From an uncultured beta proteobacterium (GTDB taxonomy: Bacteria; Pseudomonadota; Gammaproteobacteria; Burkholderiales; Burkholderiaceae_B): a stretch of 64,000 bases of DNA. The stretch is taken from positions 47,854-111,853 of the forward strand of contig CAITPF010000094.1 in assembly GCA_903894155.1 (NCBI GenBank), given 5' to 3'. A program made the position numbers and the translations under genes. The notes beneath the pieces are model-generated. The model was not told where the DNA came from. It searched no databases and was given only the letters and a program-made list of their open reading frames with translations. Positions 8,241 to 16,676 of the stretch are shown here, piece by piece (position 1 is the first letter of the stretch; each line of letters starts with the position of its first letter).

Positions 8241-8603
8241 CTATCGTGCCTCAAGCTGGTCGCGCCCGTGCAGCAATCCGGCCATCGTCTCGGGAACCTC
8301 GAGCTCGAAGCCCAGAATCGCGGCCGACAGCGCCTTGCCATAGTTGTCCAGGCACAGGCTGCGCGATACGCCGCCGCCCAAGGCCCCCTGGCAAACGAAG
8401 TTCATGGCGTGCAGGTTTTGAGCCTCGTAACGCGTGACGCAGCCCTTGATCGCGCCCGCGTAATAGGCTTTGAAGCGCTCCTCGGTGAGCTGCTCGCGCA
8501 ACAATGGGTACAGTTCGGGCTCGTAGGCAAAGACTGCGATGTTCGACGTATCGCCCTTGTCGCCCGAGCGGCAATGCGCGACGTGCTGGAGTTTGACTTT
8601 CAT
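8241..8603 (-). CDS. AtuA-associated small protein (AtuA C-terminal-domain family)
   Basis: A 120-residue protein beginning MKVKLQHVAHCRSGDKGDTSNIAVFAYEP and ending with a helical stretch. It corresponds to the C-terminal domain that is fused to AtuA (DUF1446) proteins in many bacteria; here the domain is a separate gene three bases after the AtuA gene. AtuA-type proteins are needed for acyclic terpene use in Pseudomonas, but their reaction is not established to my knowledge. The conserved SGDKGD motif near the N terminus suggests a small-molecule or metal site. The frame shows no signal peptide, so it acts in the cytoplasm, probably as a complex with AtuA. Confidence 0.8.
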   Translation of the reverse strand: MKVKLQHVAHCRSGDKGDTSNIAVFAYEPELYPLLREQLTEERFKAYYAGAIKGCVTRYEAQNLHAMNFVCQGALGGGVSRSLCLDNYGKALSAAILGFELEVPETMAGLLHGRDQLEAR

Positions 8604-8606
8604 GGT

Positions 8607-9962
8607 TCAGCTCTCGAAATAATTGACGGACGCGGGCACGCGTTCGCGTGGCACGAGCGCGGACCACACGCCGATCACCTCGCGCGTGCGATCCTGGTGC
8701 GGCACCCGCTTGCCGGTGTGCGCAATACCGGATACCGCCATCCCGTCAACCTCGCGCCCCACCTTGACGGCCTCCTCGCGCGTGCGCGTGCGGGCCGCGA
8801 CGCGAACCGCGACCTCATAGGGCTCAGGTGCCCAGGCCGGCGTCGCGTCGCCATGAATTGCGTTCAGGCCGAGAAAATCGATCCGAACCTCTTCTGCCTT
8901 GAGGTTGACGATCTTGAAGCGCTCCTCGAGCACCTTCTTCGCAAGCTTTGCGCGCCGCAGCGCGCCAGGCCCGGCATAGAAGAACATGTCCTCGCCGATG
9001 AACCCTTCGGTGCAGCCAATCGATACCTTCAGCGTCGGCGTGCGGGGCTTGCCCCCGATGTGGGTCACGCGCACGCGAGCGGGTCCCACCTGCTCGAGCC
9101 TGGCCGTCGTGAAGTCGACAACCACGTCCGGCGTGATGTAGTTTGCCGGATCGTGCACCTCATACAGCATCTGTTCCTTGACGGTACGCAGGTTCACCGC
9201 GCCCCCGGTGCCGGCAACCTTGGTGATCACCGCGCTGCCGTCGGCGCTGACTTCGCAGATCGGGAAGCCGAAATTCCACGGCTCGGGTACATCCTTGAAA
9301 CCCGGGTCTGAAAAATAGCCGCCGGTGACCTGCGCGCCGCATTCGAGCAAATGGCCCAGGCCCGTGCCCTGGCCAATCTTTTCATGGTCCAGCGGATCCC
9401 AGCCGAATTCGAACATCATGGGCGCAAGGAAGATCGACGGGTCGGCCACGCGCCCGGTGACGACGATCTGAGCGCCCGCCCTGAGCGCCTCGACGATCGG
9501 CTCCGCGCCCAGGTAGGCCTCGGCCGAAATCAGCGTCTCCTTGAGCGTTGCGGTCGGCTGTCCGTTCTCAAGGATGCGGTCAGTCAGTTCGAGCACGTGC
9601 TCGGTAATCAGGCTGCCGTTGACCGACGCGACCTTGACGCCGGGATAGCCGAACTCGCGCAGCCAGTGGACAATCCGGCGTGCCGCAGCATCGGGATTGA
9701 TCCAGCCCTGGTTGGTGACGATCTTCGTGCCGCGCTTCATGCAGGCAGGCAGCACGGCGCGCATGCGGTCGTCGAGGTAGGTGTCGTAGCCTTCGAAGGA
9801 CGGGTCGCGCCGCGCGCGCACCTGCGCGGCCGAGACGGTCGCCTCGGCCATGGTCTCGAAACAAAGGTAATCGAGATCACCCTTTTCGGCGTTGAGCGCG
9901 GCGGGCTCGACCCGGTCGCCCCACCATGCCGCGCCGGATCCAATTCTTATCGTGTCTTTCAT
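8607..9962 (-). CDS. AtuA family protein (DUF1446)
   Basis: A 451-residue protein starting MKDTIRIGSGAAWWGDRVEPA with the family's typical GSGAGWWGD-like opening and YLCFETMAEATV. Further conserved blocks are RGTKIVTNQGWINPDAAA, IVVTGRVADPSIFLAPMMFEFGW and IGCTEGFIGEDMFFYAGPGAL. It belongs to the acyclic terpene utilization AtuA/DUF1446 family. The ATG at 9962 follows GGGGGA; the upstream in-frame start at 9998 would overlap the cyclase gene. The small AtuA C-terminal-domain gene follows after three bases. The combination with a thiolase-like protein and a CoA ligase suggests a role in processing branched or terpenoid acyl groups, but substrate and chemistry are inference. Confidence 0.87.
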   Translation of the reverse strand: MKDTIRIGSGAAWWGDRVEPAALNAEKGDLDYLCFETMAEATVSAAQVRARRDPSFEGYDTYLDDRMRAVLPACMKRGTKIVTNQGWINPDAAARRIVHWLREFGYPGVKVASVNGSLITEHVLELTDRILENGQPTATLKETLISAEAYLGAEPIVEALRAGAQIVVTGRVADPSIFLAPMMFEFGWDPLDHEKIGQGTGLGHLLECGAQVTGGYFSDPGFKDVPEPWNFGFPICEVSADGSAVITKVAGTGGAVNLRTVKEQMLYEVHDPANYITPDVVVDFTTARLEQVGPARVRVTHIGGKPRTPTLKVSIGCTEGFIGEDMFFYAGPGALRRAKLAKKVLEERFKIVNLKAEEVRIDFLGLNAIHGDATPAWAPEPYEVAVRVAARTRTREEAVKVGREVDGMAVSGIAHTGKRVPHQDRTREVIGVWSALVPRERVPASVNYFES

Positions 9963-9994
9963 TTTTCCCCCAAATGACCTCGCGCCGCGACGCG

Positions 9995-11050
9995 TCAAAC
10001 CGTTGCAACCGCAGTCGTTGGCGAACCGACCGCGCCAGGCAGACGCAGCGGCGGCGCGGTCAGCAGGAAGCGGCTCCTGCCATTGGCCCGCAACCAGTGC
10101 GCCAGCGGCGTCAGGTGGAACATTTCACCCAGGTGAATGCCCTGCTTGAAGAGACAGTGCTCGTGCAGCGGCAGCGTGGCGCAGCAGCCAATATGGCTGG
10201 TCGCCGGATGCGCCTCCACGGCGTAGTTGTCGGCGATCAGGACGGCCAGGCCGCTGTCGCTGATCCAGTTGAGCAATTTTGCGTCGCGCCCGTCGAGCGC
10301 CGCGCCGAACTTGTCCAGGACCCCCGCGTCCGGGTTGCGGTTCATCTCGAGCAGCTTCTGGGCAAACCCCGTGTGCAGGCAGACCATGTCGCCGGTCTCG
10401 ACGACGACCTTGTCCGCCTCGAGCACGCGCATCATCTGGTCGTAGCCGACGGCAACGCGCGTATCCCCCACGTGCGCGTGCAAGTCGATCATGACGCCGC
10501 GCCCCTGCACGCACGACTCGGCCATGTTCTGGATGCCCAGTTTGATCGCGTTGGAGGTGGACTCATGCTTTCCCGGTCCGGGGTACCCCGCGTCGGCACC
10601 GTCGGACGGCCCCACAACATCCTCGCCAGCCCGGTAGCCGTTGTAGTAGACCGCCTCGGGGATGCCGTCGCCGTTGGCGTCGAACATCGAGCCCACGTGT
10701 GCGAGGCTGTCCCACTGTGTCGAATATTGCAGGTGCATGATCACGAGGTCATCGCTGATCACGTCGCTTTGTGTCTCGTCGTCGGCAAAGAGCCGGTAGT
10801 TCATGTTGGGCCGGCCGTTGCGCAGTGTCGGGCGGATCACCGGCGGATGGCGGCGGGGGTTGAGCACATTGCCCCCGGGGAAATCGAGCGGCAGGCTCAG
10901 ACAGAACGTGCGGCCCTCGCGAACCTCGGCAACGCCCTGGCGCACTTTTTCCGGCGTCAGCAGATTGATCTTGCCGCGCTGGTCGTCGGCGCCAAAATCG
11001 CCCCAGTTGGATCCTGGCGGGCGTTTTACCCACCGCTTGTTCGCACTCAT
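9995..11050 (-). CDS. Cyclase family protein (metal-dependent hydrolase, kynurenine-formamidase-like fold)
   Basis: A 351-residue member of the cyclase/putative metal-dependent hydrolase family (PF04199 type). The metal-binding motif appears in the variant YSTQWDSLAHV (about residue 100) instead of HxGTHxDxPxH, and other family blocks are VMIDLHAHVGD, VETGDMVCLHTGFAQ and DNYAVEAHP. Related enzymes hydrolyse cyclic amides, lactones or formamides. The ATG at 11050 overlaps the stop of the ABC ATPase gene (ATGA) and has GGAGG seven bases upstream, so translation is coupled. The position after the importer genes suggests an early hydrolytic step on the imported compound. Confidence 0.85.
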   Translation of the reverse strand: MSANKRWVKRPPGSNWGDFGADDQRGKINLLTPEKVRQGVAEVREGRTFCLSLPLDFPGGNVLNPRRHPPVIRPTLRNGRPNMNYRLFADDETQSDVISDDLVIMHLQYSTQWDSLAHVGSMFDANGDGIPEAVYYNGYRAGEDVVGPSDGADAGYPGPGKHESTSNAIKLGIQNMAESCVQGRGVMIDLHAHVGDTRVAVGYDQMMRVLEADKVVVETGDMVCLHTGFAQKLLEMNRNPDAGVLDKFGAALDGRDAKLLNWISDSGLAVLIADNYAVEAHPATSHIGCCATLPLHEHCLFKQGIHLGEMFHLTPLAHWLRANGRSRFLLTAPPLRLPGAVGSPTTAVATV

Positions 11051-11814
11051 CAAAGAACCTCCACTTGATCGACGGGTTCGCCCCCGCCCAAAAACACACG
11101 GTGCAGCAGGTCGCCCTGCGCGATTTCCTTCGAGGACGCCGCAGCAACCATGCGTCCCGTTTCCATCAGATACGCGTAATGCGCATGGTGCAAGGCCTTT
11201 TCGACCAACTGCTCCACCAGCAGGATCGCCAGGCCGCTCTTGCACAGATCGGACGCCACCGACAGGATGCGATCCACCACGATAGGCGCCAGCCCGCCCG
11301 ACGGCTCGTCAAGGATCAGCAGGCGCGGCTCGCCGATGATCCCCTGCGCAACGGCCAGGATTTGCTGCTGTCCGCCGGATAGCCGCGAGGCCATCTGGTG
11401 CCGCTTTTCCGCCATTTCGGGAAACAGTTCATAGATGGCATCGAGCTTGCTGCGGTCGCCGTGCGGCGTGCGGGCATAGGTGCCGATCAGCAGGTTGTCT
11501 TCAACGGTCAGCGTATGGAAAACGCGGTGACCCTCGAGCACCTGAACGATGCCGGCCTGCACCGTCTGGCGCGGCGACGCATGGGTCAGGTCCGTGCCTT
11601 CGAACGTGATCTTGCCCGAGCGCTTGGGCACGAGCCCGGAGATCGCGTGCAGCAGCGTGCTCTTGCCGGCGCCATTGCGCCCGAGCACGACCACGAACTC
11701 CCCGGCGCGCACATCCAGGGAAACGCCGTGCACCACCTCCGCCTTGCCATAGGCCACATGCAGGTCTTCGACCGACAACAGAATCTTTTCCGGTCTGGCG
11801 TTATCGAGACTCAT
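11050..11814 (-). CDS. livF: Branched-chain amino acid-type ABC transporter ATPase, LivF-like
   Basis: A 254-residue ATP-binding protein with a Walker A motif GRNGAGKST (about residue 45), Q-loop region, intact signature LSGGQQQILAVAQG, Walker B LLILDEPSGGLAP and the switch histidine region. The pattern VLEGHRVFHTLTVEDNL is typical of LivF. It energises uptake with the fused LivM-LivG protein, the LivH permease and the binding protein upstream. The gene starts three bases after the fused gene, with GGGAG before the ATG, and overlaps the cyclase start by four bases. Transporters of this family also carry aromatic and other organic acids, so the substrate need not be an amino acid. Confidence 0.92.
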   Translation of the reverse strand: MSLDNARPEKILLSVEDLHVAYGKAEVVHGVSLDVRAGEFVVVLGRNGAGKSTLLHAISGLVPKRSGKITFEGTDLTHASPRQTVQAGIVQVLEGHRVFHTLTVEDNLLIGTYARTPHGDRSKLDAIYELFPEMAEKRHQMASRLSGGQQQILAVAQGIIGEPRLLILDEPSGGLAPIVVDRILSVASDLCKSGLAILLVEQLVEKALHHAHYAYLMETGRMVAAASSKEIAQGDLLHRVFLGGGEPVDQVEVL

Positions 11815-11817
11815 TCG

Positions 11818-13614
11818 TCATGCTCCCAGATACACCCGGATCACTTCCGGATCGTGGCGAACCTCGGCGGGCGAGCCGTGCCGGATCATGCGCCCGACGT
11901 TCAGCGCGGTCACGTCATCACAAACGCGGAAGACGAAATCCGTGTGATGCTCGACAAGCAGCACGCCAACGCCCGCCTTGCGGATGGTGCGAATCACCGT
12001 GCCCAGCTGGTCGATTTCCACGCCGGTCAGGCCGCCCGCGGGCTCATCCAGAAGAATGTACTGTGGCCCCAGCGCCAGACCGCGCGCAATTTCGAGGAAC
12101 CGCTGTTGCGCATGGTCGAGCAGATTGGCACGCCAGTGCATAACGGCGCCCAGGCCAACGCCGCACAACAGTTCAGTGGCCCGCTCGCGAATCCGCATAT
12201 CCTCGGCGCGCACCGACGGCAGGCCAAACGCCGCATCGACGAACCCGGCGCGTGAATGTTGCCAGGCGCCCAGCATGACGTTTTCCAGGACCGTGAGATC
12301 GGGCACGAGGCGCGGCTTCTGGAACGTGCGGGCAATTCCCATGCGCGCGCGCTCCTGCACCGGCGCGTTGCCGATATCCTTGTGGCGGAAATTCACCGTG
12401 CCTTTGGTCGGCTGGTAATAGCCGCAGAGCATATTGAGCATCGTTGTCTTGCCGCTGCCGTTCGGGCCGATCAGGCCATGCACCCGGCCAGGCGTGAGCG
12501 TGATGCTGACGTCGTCGAGCGCCACGAGCCCGCCGAACTGCTTGGAGATGTCGATCGCGCGCAACGCGGCGCCGGGGTTGCGTGCGTCCGGATGCCCTGC
12601 AACCGCAGTGGCTGCGACGATCGCCGATTCGAGGCGACCAAGCTCCGGCGTGATCGCAACCGATTGCTGCTTGCGCGGGCGAAACTTCTCGTAGACCTTT
12701 TCCAGCATACGGCCGATCCCCTCGGGGATGAGCAGCACGACCAGCAGCAGCAACAGGCCATAAAAGAAATTGCCGAGCTTCGCGAGCGACGCCACCATTT
12801 CCGGCAGCGCCGTCAGGACCACGGTCCCGAGCAAAGGGCCCAGGATGCTGCCGCGCCCGCCGATGATGATGCAGACAAAGAAGAACATGCTCAGGTCGAA
12901 GACGAACGTCTCTGGCGTAATGTAGCTTTGCAGCGAAGCGAAGAGCGCGCCCGAAACGCCTGCCGTCACGCCGCTGAAGACGAACACGACGAGCTTGGCC
13001 CGGAAAACGGGCACGCCGACCGATTGCGCCGTGACCGGATTGTCGCGTACGGCCATCAACCCCCGGCCCCACATGCTGCGCGCGAGATTCCAGGTCAGCA
13101 GCGTCACAAAGGCGGAGACCAGCAACGCAAGGTAATAGAACCCCACGGGCGAATCGAAAGGCTCCGGGTACAACGGCCCCATCAGGCCGATACCACCGCC
13201 CGTCAGGTCGACCTGGGCCAGGATGATCTCGTTGACGATGAGCGCGAACGCCATCGTGGCCATCGCAAAATAGAAGCCCGGCAGACGAAGCGAGGGCAAG
13301 CCCAGCGCGAGGCCGCACAAGCCGCCCAGCATGCCGGCCACGGCGGTCGACGTATAGGCGTCAAGCCCCCACTTGCCGACCAGGATGCAAAACGCGTAAG
13401 AGCCGATCGACAGCAAGCCGACGTGACCGATGGATAGCTGGCCTGTGTAGCCGACCACCAGGTTCAGCCCGGCGATGAGCACCCAGTAGACGGCGATCAG
13501 GGCCGCCAGATGCAACTGATACTGGTCTGCCGCCCAGAATGGCAGCAACAGCAGGGCGCACGCCGCAACCGCAAGTGCGACAGCCCGCTTTTGCGAGGGG
13601 TGGGTCAAGGTCAT
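11818..13614 (-). CDS. Fused LivM permease - LivG ATPase of a branched-chain-type ABC transporter
   Basis: A 598-residue fusion. Residues 1-300 are a LivM-type permease with about eight to ten membrane segments (WVLIAGLNLVVGYTGQLSIG and a GRGSILGPLLGT loop). A linker follows, and residues about 345-598 form a LivG-type ATPase. Walker A is GPNGSGKTT and Walker B is ILLDEPAGGLTGVEID. The ABC signature reads LLDHAQQRFLEIARGL where LivG normally has LSYGQQRRLEIAR, so the serine and first glycine of the signature are lost. The switch histidine is present (LLVEHHTDFV). The fusion is common in Burkholderiales. The degenerate signature suggests one asymmetric ATP site, with LivF supplying the intact one. 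Confidence 0.92.
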   Translation of the reverse strand: MTLTHPSQKRAVALAVAACALLLLPFWAADQYQLHLAALIAVYWVLIAGLNLVVGYTGQLSIGHVGLLSIGSYAFCILVGKWGLDAYTSTAVAGMLGGLCGLALGLPSLRLPGFYFAMATMAFALIVNEIILAQVDLTGGGIGLMGPLYPEPFDSPVGFYYLALLVSAFVTLLTWNLARSMWGRGLMAVRDNPVTAQSVGVPVFRAKLVVFVFSGVTAGVSGALFASLQSYITPETFVFDLSMFFFVCIIIGGRGSILGPLLGTVVLTALPEMVASLAKLGNFFYGLLLLLVVLLIPEGIGRMLEKVYEKFRPRKQQSVAITPELGRLESAIVAATAVAGHPDARNPGAALRAIDISKQFGGLVALDDVSITLTPGRVHGLIGPNGSGKTTMLNMLCGYYQPTKGTVNFRHKDIGNAPVQERARMGIARTFQKPRLVPDLTVLENVMLGAWQHSRAGFVDAAFGLPSVRAEDMRIRERATELLCGVGLGAVMHWRANLLDHAQQRFLEIARGLALGPQYILLDEPAGGLTGVEIDQLGTVIRTIRKAGVGVLLVEHHTDFVFRVCDDVTALNVGRMIRHGSPAEVRHDPEVIRVYLGA

Positions 13615-13629
13615 GCGTGTTCCTCTGCC

Positions 13630-14490
13630 TTACACGGGTCGAACGTTTCTTGACCCAAGCAGTCCCTCAGGCTTCAGAAGCAAGACCACCATCAGCAATC
13701 CGACGGCAATGGTCTGTTGATATTCGCCGCCGAACCAGTAGCTGGCGAACGCGTTGAGCAAGCCAAGCGCCACGCCGCCGATCAGCGCCCCGATATTGCT
13801 GCCCAATCCGCCGACGGCCAGTGCGATGAACCCGTTGAGCGTCAGCGTCAGCCCGAGCGCGAAATAGGCAAACGTCAGCTGCCCCGCCGCAAAGCCGGCA
13901 AGGCCGCCCAGGGCGCCCGAAAGTACATAGGACATCTGGCGAATCCGGTCGGTCGACACGCCGCGGGCACGGGCGGCGAAGGGGTCTTCCGACATGGCGA
14001 GGAACAGCTTGCCGTACATGGTGCGCCGATAGAACAGATCCAGTCCGATGGCCATCAGTGCAGCGACGACGATCGGCAACCAGAACTTCTGGTCGGCGGC
14101 GCCCGCACCGAACTCCTGCGGGATCAGGCGCGGGAAGGGGCGCGGCTCGGTGCCCCACCACAGCCCCACCGCCTGCTGCACCATCGTCGCCAGCGCCAGC
14201 GTGCTCAGCAGCCAGAGATGCTCGTCGCTGCGCGCGAGCACGCGCCGGATGGCGACCACCTCGGTCAGCCAGCCGAACGCCGCGCCGATCGCCACCGCGC
14301 CGAGCAGCGCCAGATACCAGGGCCAGCCCAGCGTCCCGATGAACCAGGCACCGAACACGCCCCCGAGCATCGAGATGTGCCCGGTGGTGACCGACAGCAC
14401 CTTCGAGGTCGAGAACATGACGTTGTAGACCAGCGCCACCGCCGCAAACAGCATGCCCGTGGCGAGACCCGTGACAAAAACGCTCAACAT
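13630..14490 (-). CDS. livH: Branched-chain-type ABC transporter permease, LivH-like
   Basis: A 286-residue integral membrane protein with about eight hydrophobic segments and the LivH-type loop LAVGGLGSNIGALIGGVALG close to the C terminus (the EAA-like coupling region of this family). The early segment VTGLATGMLFAAVALVYNVMF is a typical LivH first helix. It pairs with the LivM part of the fused protein to form the membrane channel. The gene begins 12 bases after the binding-protein stop and ends 15 bases before the fused gene, so it sits inside the importer operon. ATG at 14490; GAGG lies about 12 bases upstream. Confidence 0.9.
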   Translation of the reverse strand: MLSVFVTGLATGMLFAAVALVYNVMFSTSKVLSVTTGHISMLGGVFGAWFIGTLGWPWYLALLGAVAIGAAFGWLTEVVAIRRVLARSDEHLWLLSTLALATMVQQAVGLWWGTEPRPFPRLIPQEFGAGAADQKFWLPIVVAALMAIGLDLFYRRTMYGKLFLAMSEDPFAARARGVSTDRIRQMSYVLSGALGGLAGFAAGQLTFAYFALGLTLTLNGFIALAVGGLGSNIGALIGGVALGLLNAFASYWFGGEYQQTIAVGLLMVVLLLKPEGLLGSRNVRPV

Positions 14491-14502
14491 GGACAGCGAA
14501 CC

Positions 14503-15684
14503 TCAGCGCGGCGCAGGCTTGAAGCTTCCGTCCTTGAACGTGCTGGCGATATTCATCATCATGCCGCTGTCGGGAAAGCCATTGCGTTCAGTGACACTGT
14601 AGCTGTAGGTGGCGTAGACGCCCGCAAATCCTTTGGTCGCCTCCAGCACCTTCTGGATCGCAGCGGGATCCGTCGAGCCTGCCGTCTTCACGGCATGCTC
14701 GATCATCATGACCGTGTCGTAACCCAGTGCGATCCACCAGAACAGAACGTCAATCTCTGCCCCGCCCAGGCGCGGGCGCATCTTGTCGACCAGCGCCTGC
14801 GTGCGCGCCGGCAACTTGCCGTCGGGCAGGAACGTGGTGCTGACATAGCCTGCCGCATAGGTTTTTTCCCAATATTCGGGCTTGTTGAGCAGCTTGCGGA
14901 TCTGCGCGGCCATGAGCGCGGGATGGCCCACGACCGGCACATCCCAGGCCATTTCGCCCCGGGCATTCAGGAGCCGGGCCAGGAGCCCCGTCGCCGCCGA
15001 CCAGGGCATGACAACGTCGGCGCCGGCATTGCGCGCCTTGGTCATCTCGTCGGTGAGGTCCGTCTTGTTGTTGTCGACCAGCACCGAGTAGACAGGCTTG
15101 ATGCCTAATTTTTCGAGCATCTCGGTCGCCGTCTTGGCGCTGGAGGTGCCATAGCCCGAGGTGTCGGCGATGATCGCGACTTTCTTCTTCTTGAGCACGT
15201 CGATCGCGTAGCCGTTCGCCGACGAGATCCACTGCGCGTTGGTGTTGATCATCCGGAACGCGCGCGGGTACTTCTTGGCGTCGATGAGCTCATCGACGGC
15301 ACCGATCACCAGCGTGGGCACGCCCGCGCGCGCCAGGATCGGCGTGGCGGCCAGCCCCTCGCCCGAGTTGACCGGCCCGATGACAAAGCTGACCTTGTCG
15401 CTGAAGGCCAGCTGCTGGGCGAAGTTGACGGCCTTGGTCGGGTCGCCCGCCGTATCGCGCGTCAGCAATTCAATTTGTCGTCCCAGGATGCCGCCGCGCG
15501 CATTGATCTCCTCGACAGCGAGCTTGACCCCCTCGTTCTCGGCGAGCGCCGCCGAGGACAACGGCCCGGTCAGCGACGAAAGCCAGCCGACCTTGATGGG
15601 CTGCGCCACCGCCGTCGCGACCGACGCGCATAATCCTGCGGCCAGGACAAATGCAGAAAACAGCTTACCTTGACGTATCGCCAT
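14503..15684 (-). CDS. ABC transporter substrate-binding protein (LivK/type I periplasmic fold)
   Basis: A 393-residue periplasmic binding protein with a cleavable signal (KLFSAFVLAAGLCASVATAVA-Q) and the Peripla_BP_6 layout: IKVGWLSSLTGPLSSAALAENEG, ARGGILGRQIELLTRDTAGD, VIGPVNSGEGLAATP and VAIIADTSGYGTSSAK. It binds the substrate of the LivH/LivM-LivG/LivF importer in the periplasm. The ATG at 15684 has GGAGGAG about eight bases upstream. It is the first gene of the minus-strand train, so the promoter should lie in 15685-15820, where an inverted repeat GAATAC...GTATTC (15700-15728) is seen. The ligand cannot be read from sequence. Confidence 0.9.
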   Translation of the reverse strand: MAIRQGKLFSAFVLAAGLCASVATAVAQPIKVGWLSSLTGPLSSAALAENEGVKLAVEEINARGGILGRQIELLTRDTAGDPTKAVNFAQQLAFSDKVSFVIGPVNSGEGLAATPILARAGVPTLVIGAVDELIDAKKYPRAFRMINTNAQWISSANGYAIDVLKKKKVAIIADTSGYGTSSAKTATEMLEKLGIKPVYSVLVDNNKTDLTDEMTKARNAGADVVMPWSAATGLLARLLNARGEMAWDVPVVGHPALMAAQIRKLLNKPEYWEKTYAAGYVSTTFLPDGKLPARTQALVDKMRPRLGGAEIDVLFWWIALGYDTVMMIEHAVKTAGSTDPAAIQKVLEATKGFAGVYATYSYSVTERNGFPDSGMMMNIASTFKDGSFKPAPR

Positions 15685-15699
15685 GATGGTCTCCTCCGG

Positions 15700-15728
15700 G
15701 AATACTTGTTCTTGGGATTTGAGTATTC
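15700..15728. promoter_or_regulatory. Inverted repeat in the divergent promoter region of the catabolic train
   Basis: GAATAC (15700-15705) and its reverse complement GTATTC (15723-15728) are separated by 17 bases, just upstream of the binding-protein gene. A second short repeat, AGGAT/ATCCT, lies at 15743-15757. The region between the binding-protein gene and the methyltransferase gene is locally AT-rich. These could be operator half-sites, but no regulator gene is linked, so this is weak. Confidence 0.3.
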
Positions 15729-15820
15729 TTATTTTATCGACAAGGATAAACGATCCTCAGGTCGCTCGCCTGCAAGTTGGCCTCAATCTCGTCTTGTCAG
15801 GGAAACCCCTAGGAGTGAAT

Positions 15821-16588
15821 GTGCCCATACAACCCAAGGCGGCCGGTTTCAACCAGACCTCCGCTACCTACGAGCGGGGGCGCCCCGAATACCCCGAGCA
15901 GGCGCTGCGCACCACGTTTGACGCGCTTGGCATCCATCCCGCGTCGACTGTGGTCGATCTCGGCGCGGGCTCGGGAAAGTTCACCGGAACACTCGCGAAA
16001 TCGGGCGCCACGATTCTGGCCGTTGAGCCGGTCGAGGGCATGCGCGAGAAATTTCGACGCCTGCATCCGGGGATCACCCTGCTGTGCGGCTCAGCCGAAA
16101 ACATTCCCCTGCCTGACCACAGCGCAGACGCGGTGGTGGCCGCCCAGGCGTTCCACTGGTTTGACGGCGCTGCGGCGCTTGCGGAAATCCACCGCGTGCT
16201 GCGCCCGGGGGGCCGGCTTGGCTTGCTGTGGAATGTGCGCGATGAATCCGATCCGCTGATGGCGGCCATCACGAAGATCATCGACCCCTTTGAGGATGGC
16301 GCCCCGCGCTATCGCACCATGCAATGGCGTCGCGCGTTTGAGACCACCACGCTGTTTTCGCCCCTGGAGAAGGCCGAGTTTGCATTCGAACAGGTGGGCG
16401 ACACGCAGATGGTGCTGGACCGGTTCGGCTCGGTCAGCTTCATCGTCATGCTGCCGGAGACCGAAAGACAGACCGTGCTCGACCGGATCCGCCAGGCATG
16501 CCTGCAGCAACTCGAGCGCCAGGGCGATGGCCCGATCCGCCTGCCCTATCTCGCGACGCTTTTCTGGTGCCAGCGCCTGGGAGACTGA
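15821..16588 (+). CDS. Class I SAM-dependent methyltransferase
   Basis: A 255-residue methyltransferase with SAM motif I VVDLGAGSGKFTGTLA (about residue 40), the acidic end of strand 2 (AVEPVEGM) and AQAFHWFDGAAALAEIHRVLRPGGRLGLLWN, typical of the Methyltransf_11 group that includes trans-aconitate- and ubiquinone-type methyltransferases. The GTG at 15821 is chosen because AGGAG is six bases upstream and the family begins near this point; the frame is open back to 15683 but that part lacks conservation signs. It is divergent from the importer operon, and its substrate cannot be told. Confidence 0.85.
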   Translation: MPIQPKAAGFNQTSATYERGRPEYPEQALRTTFDALGIHPASTVVDLGAGSGKFTGTLAKSGATILAVEPVEGMREKFRRLHPGITLLCGSAENIPLPDHSADAVVAAQAFHWFDGAAALAEIHRVLRPGGRLGLLWNVRDESDPLMAAITKIIDPFEDGAPRYRTMQWRRAFETTTLFSPLEKAEFAFEQVGDTQMVLDRFGSVSFIVMLPETERQTVLDRIRQACLQQLERQGDGPIRLPYLATLFWCQRLGD

Positions 16589-16676
16589 TCACGCTCGTGC
16601 TGCGACGTGCCGGGTGGCGCGGGGTGCTGACCTGGTGCGCGGCATGCCCCTTCGTTCACGGCGGGGTGGCAGCCAA

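Noticed and set aside
15683..15820. An N-terminal extension of the methyltransferase
   Set aside because: No ribosome site at its start and no family resemblance, while AGGAG precedes the GTG at 15821.
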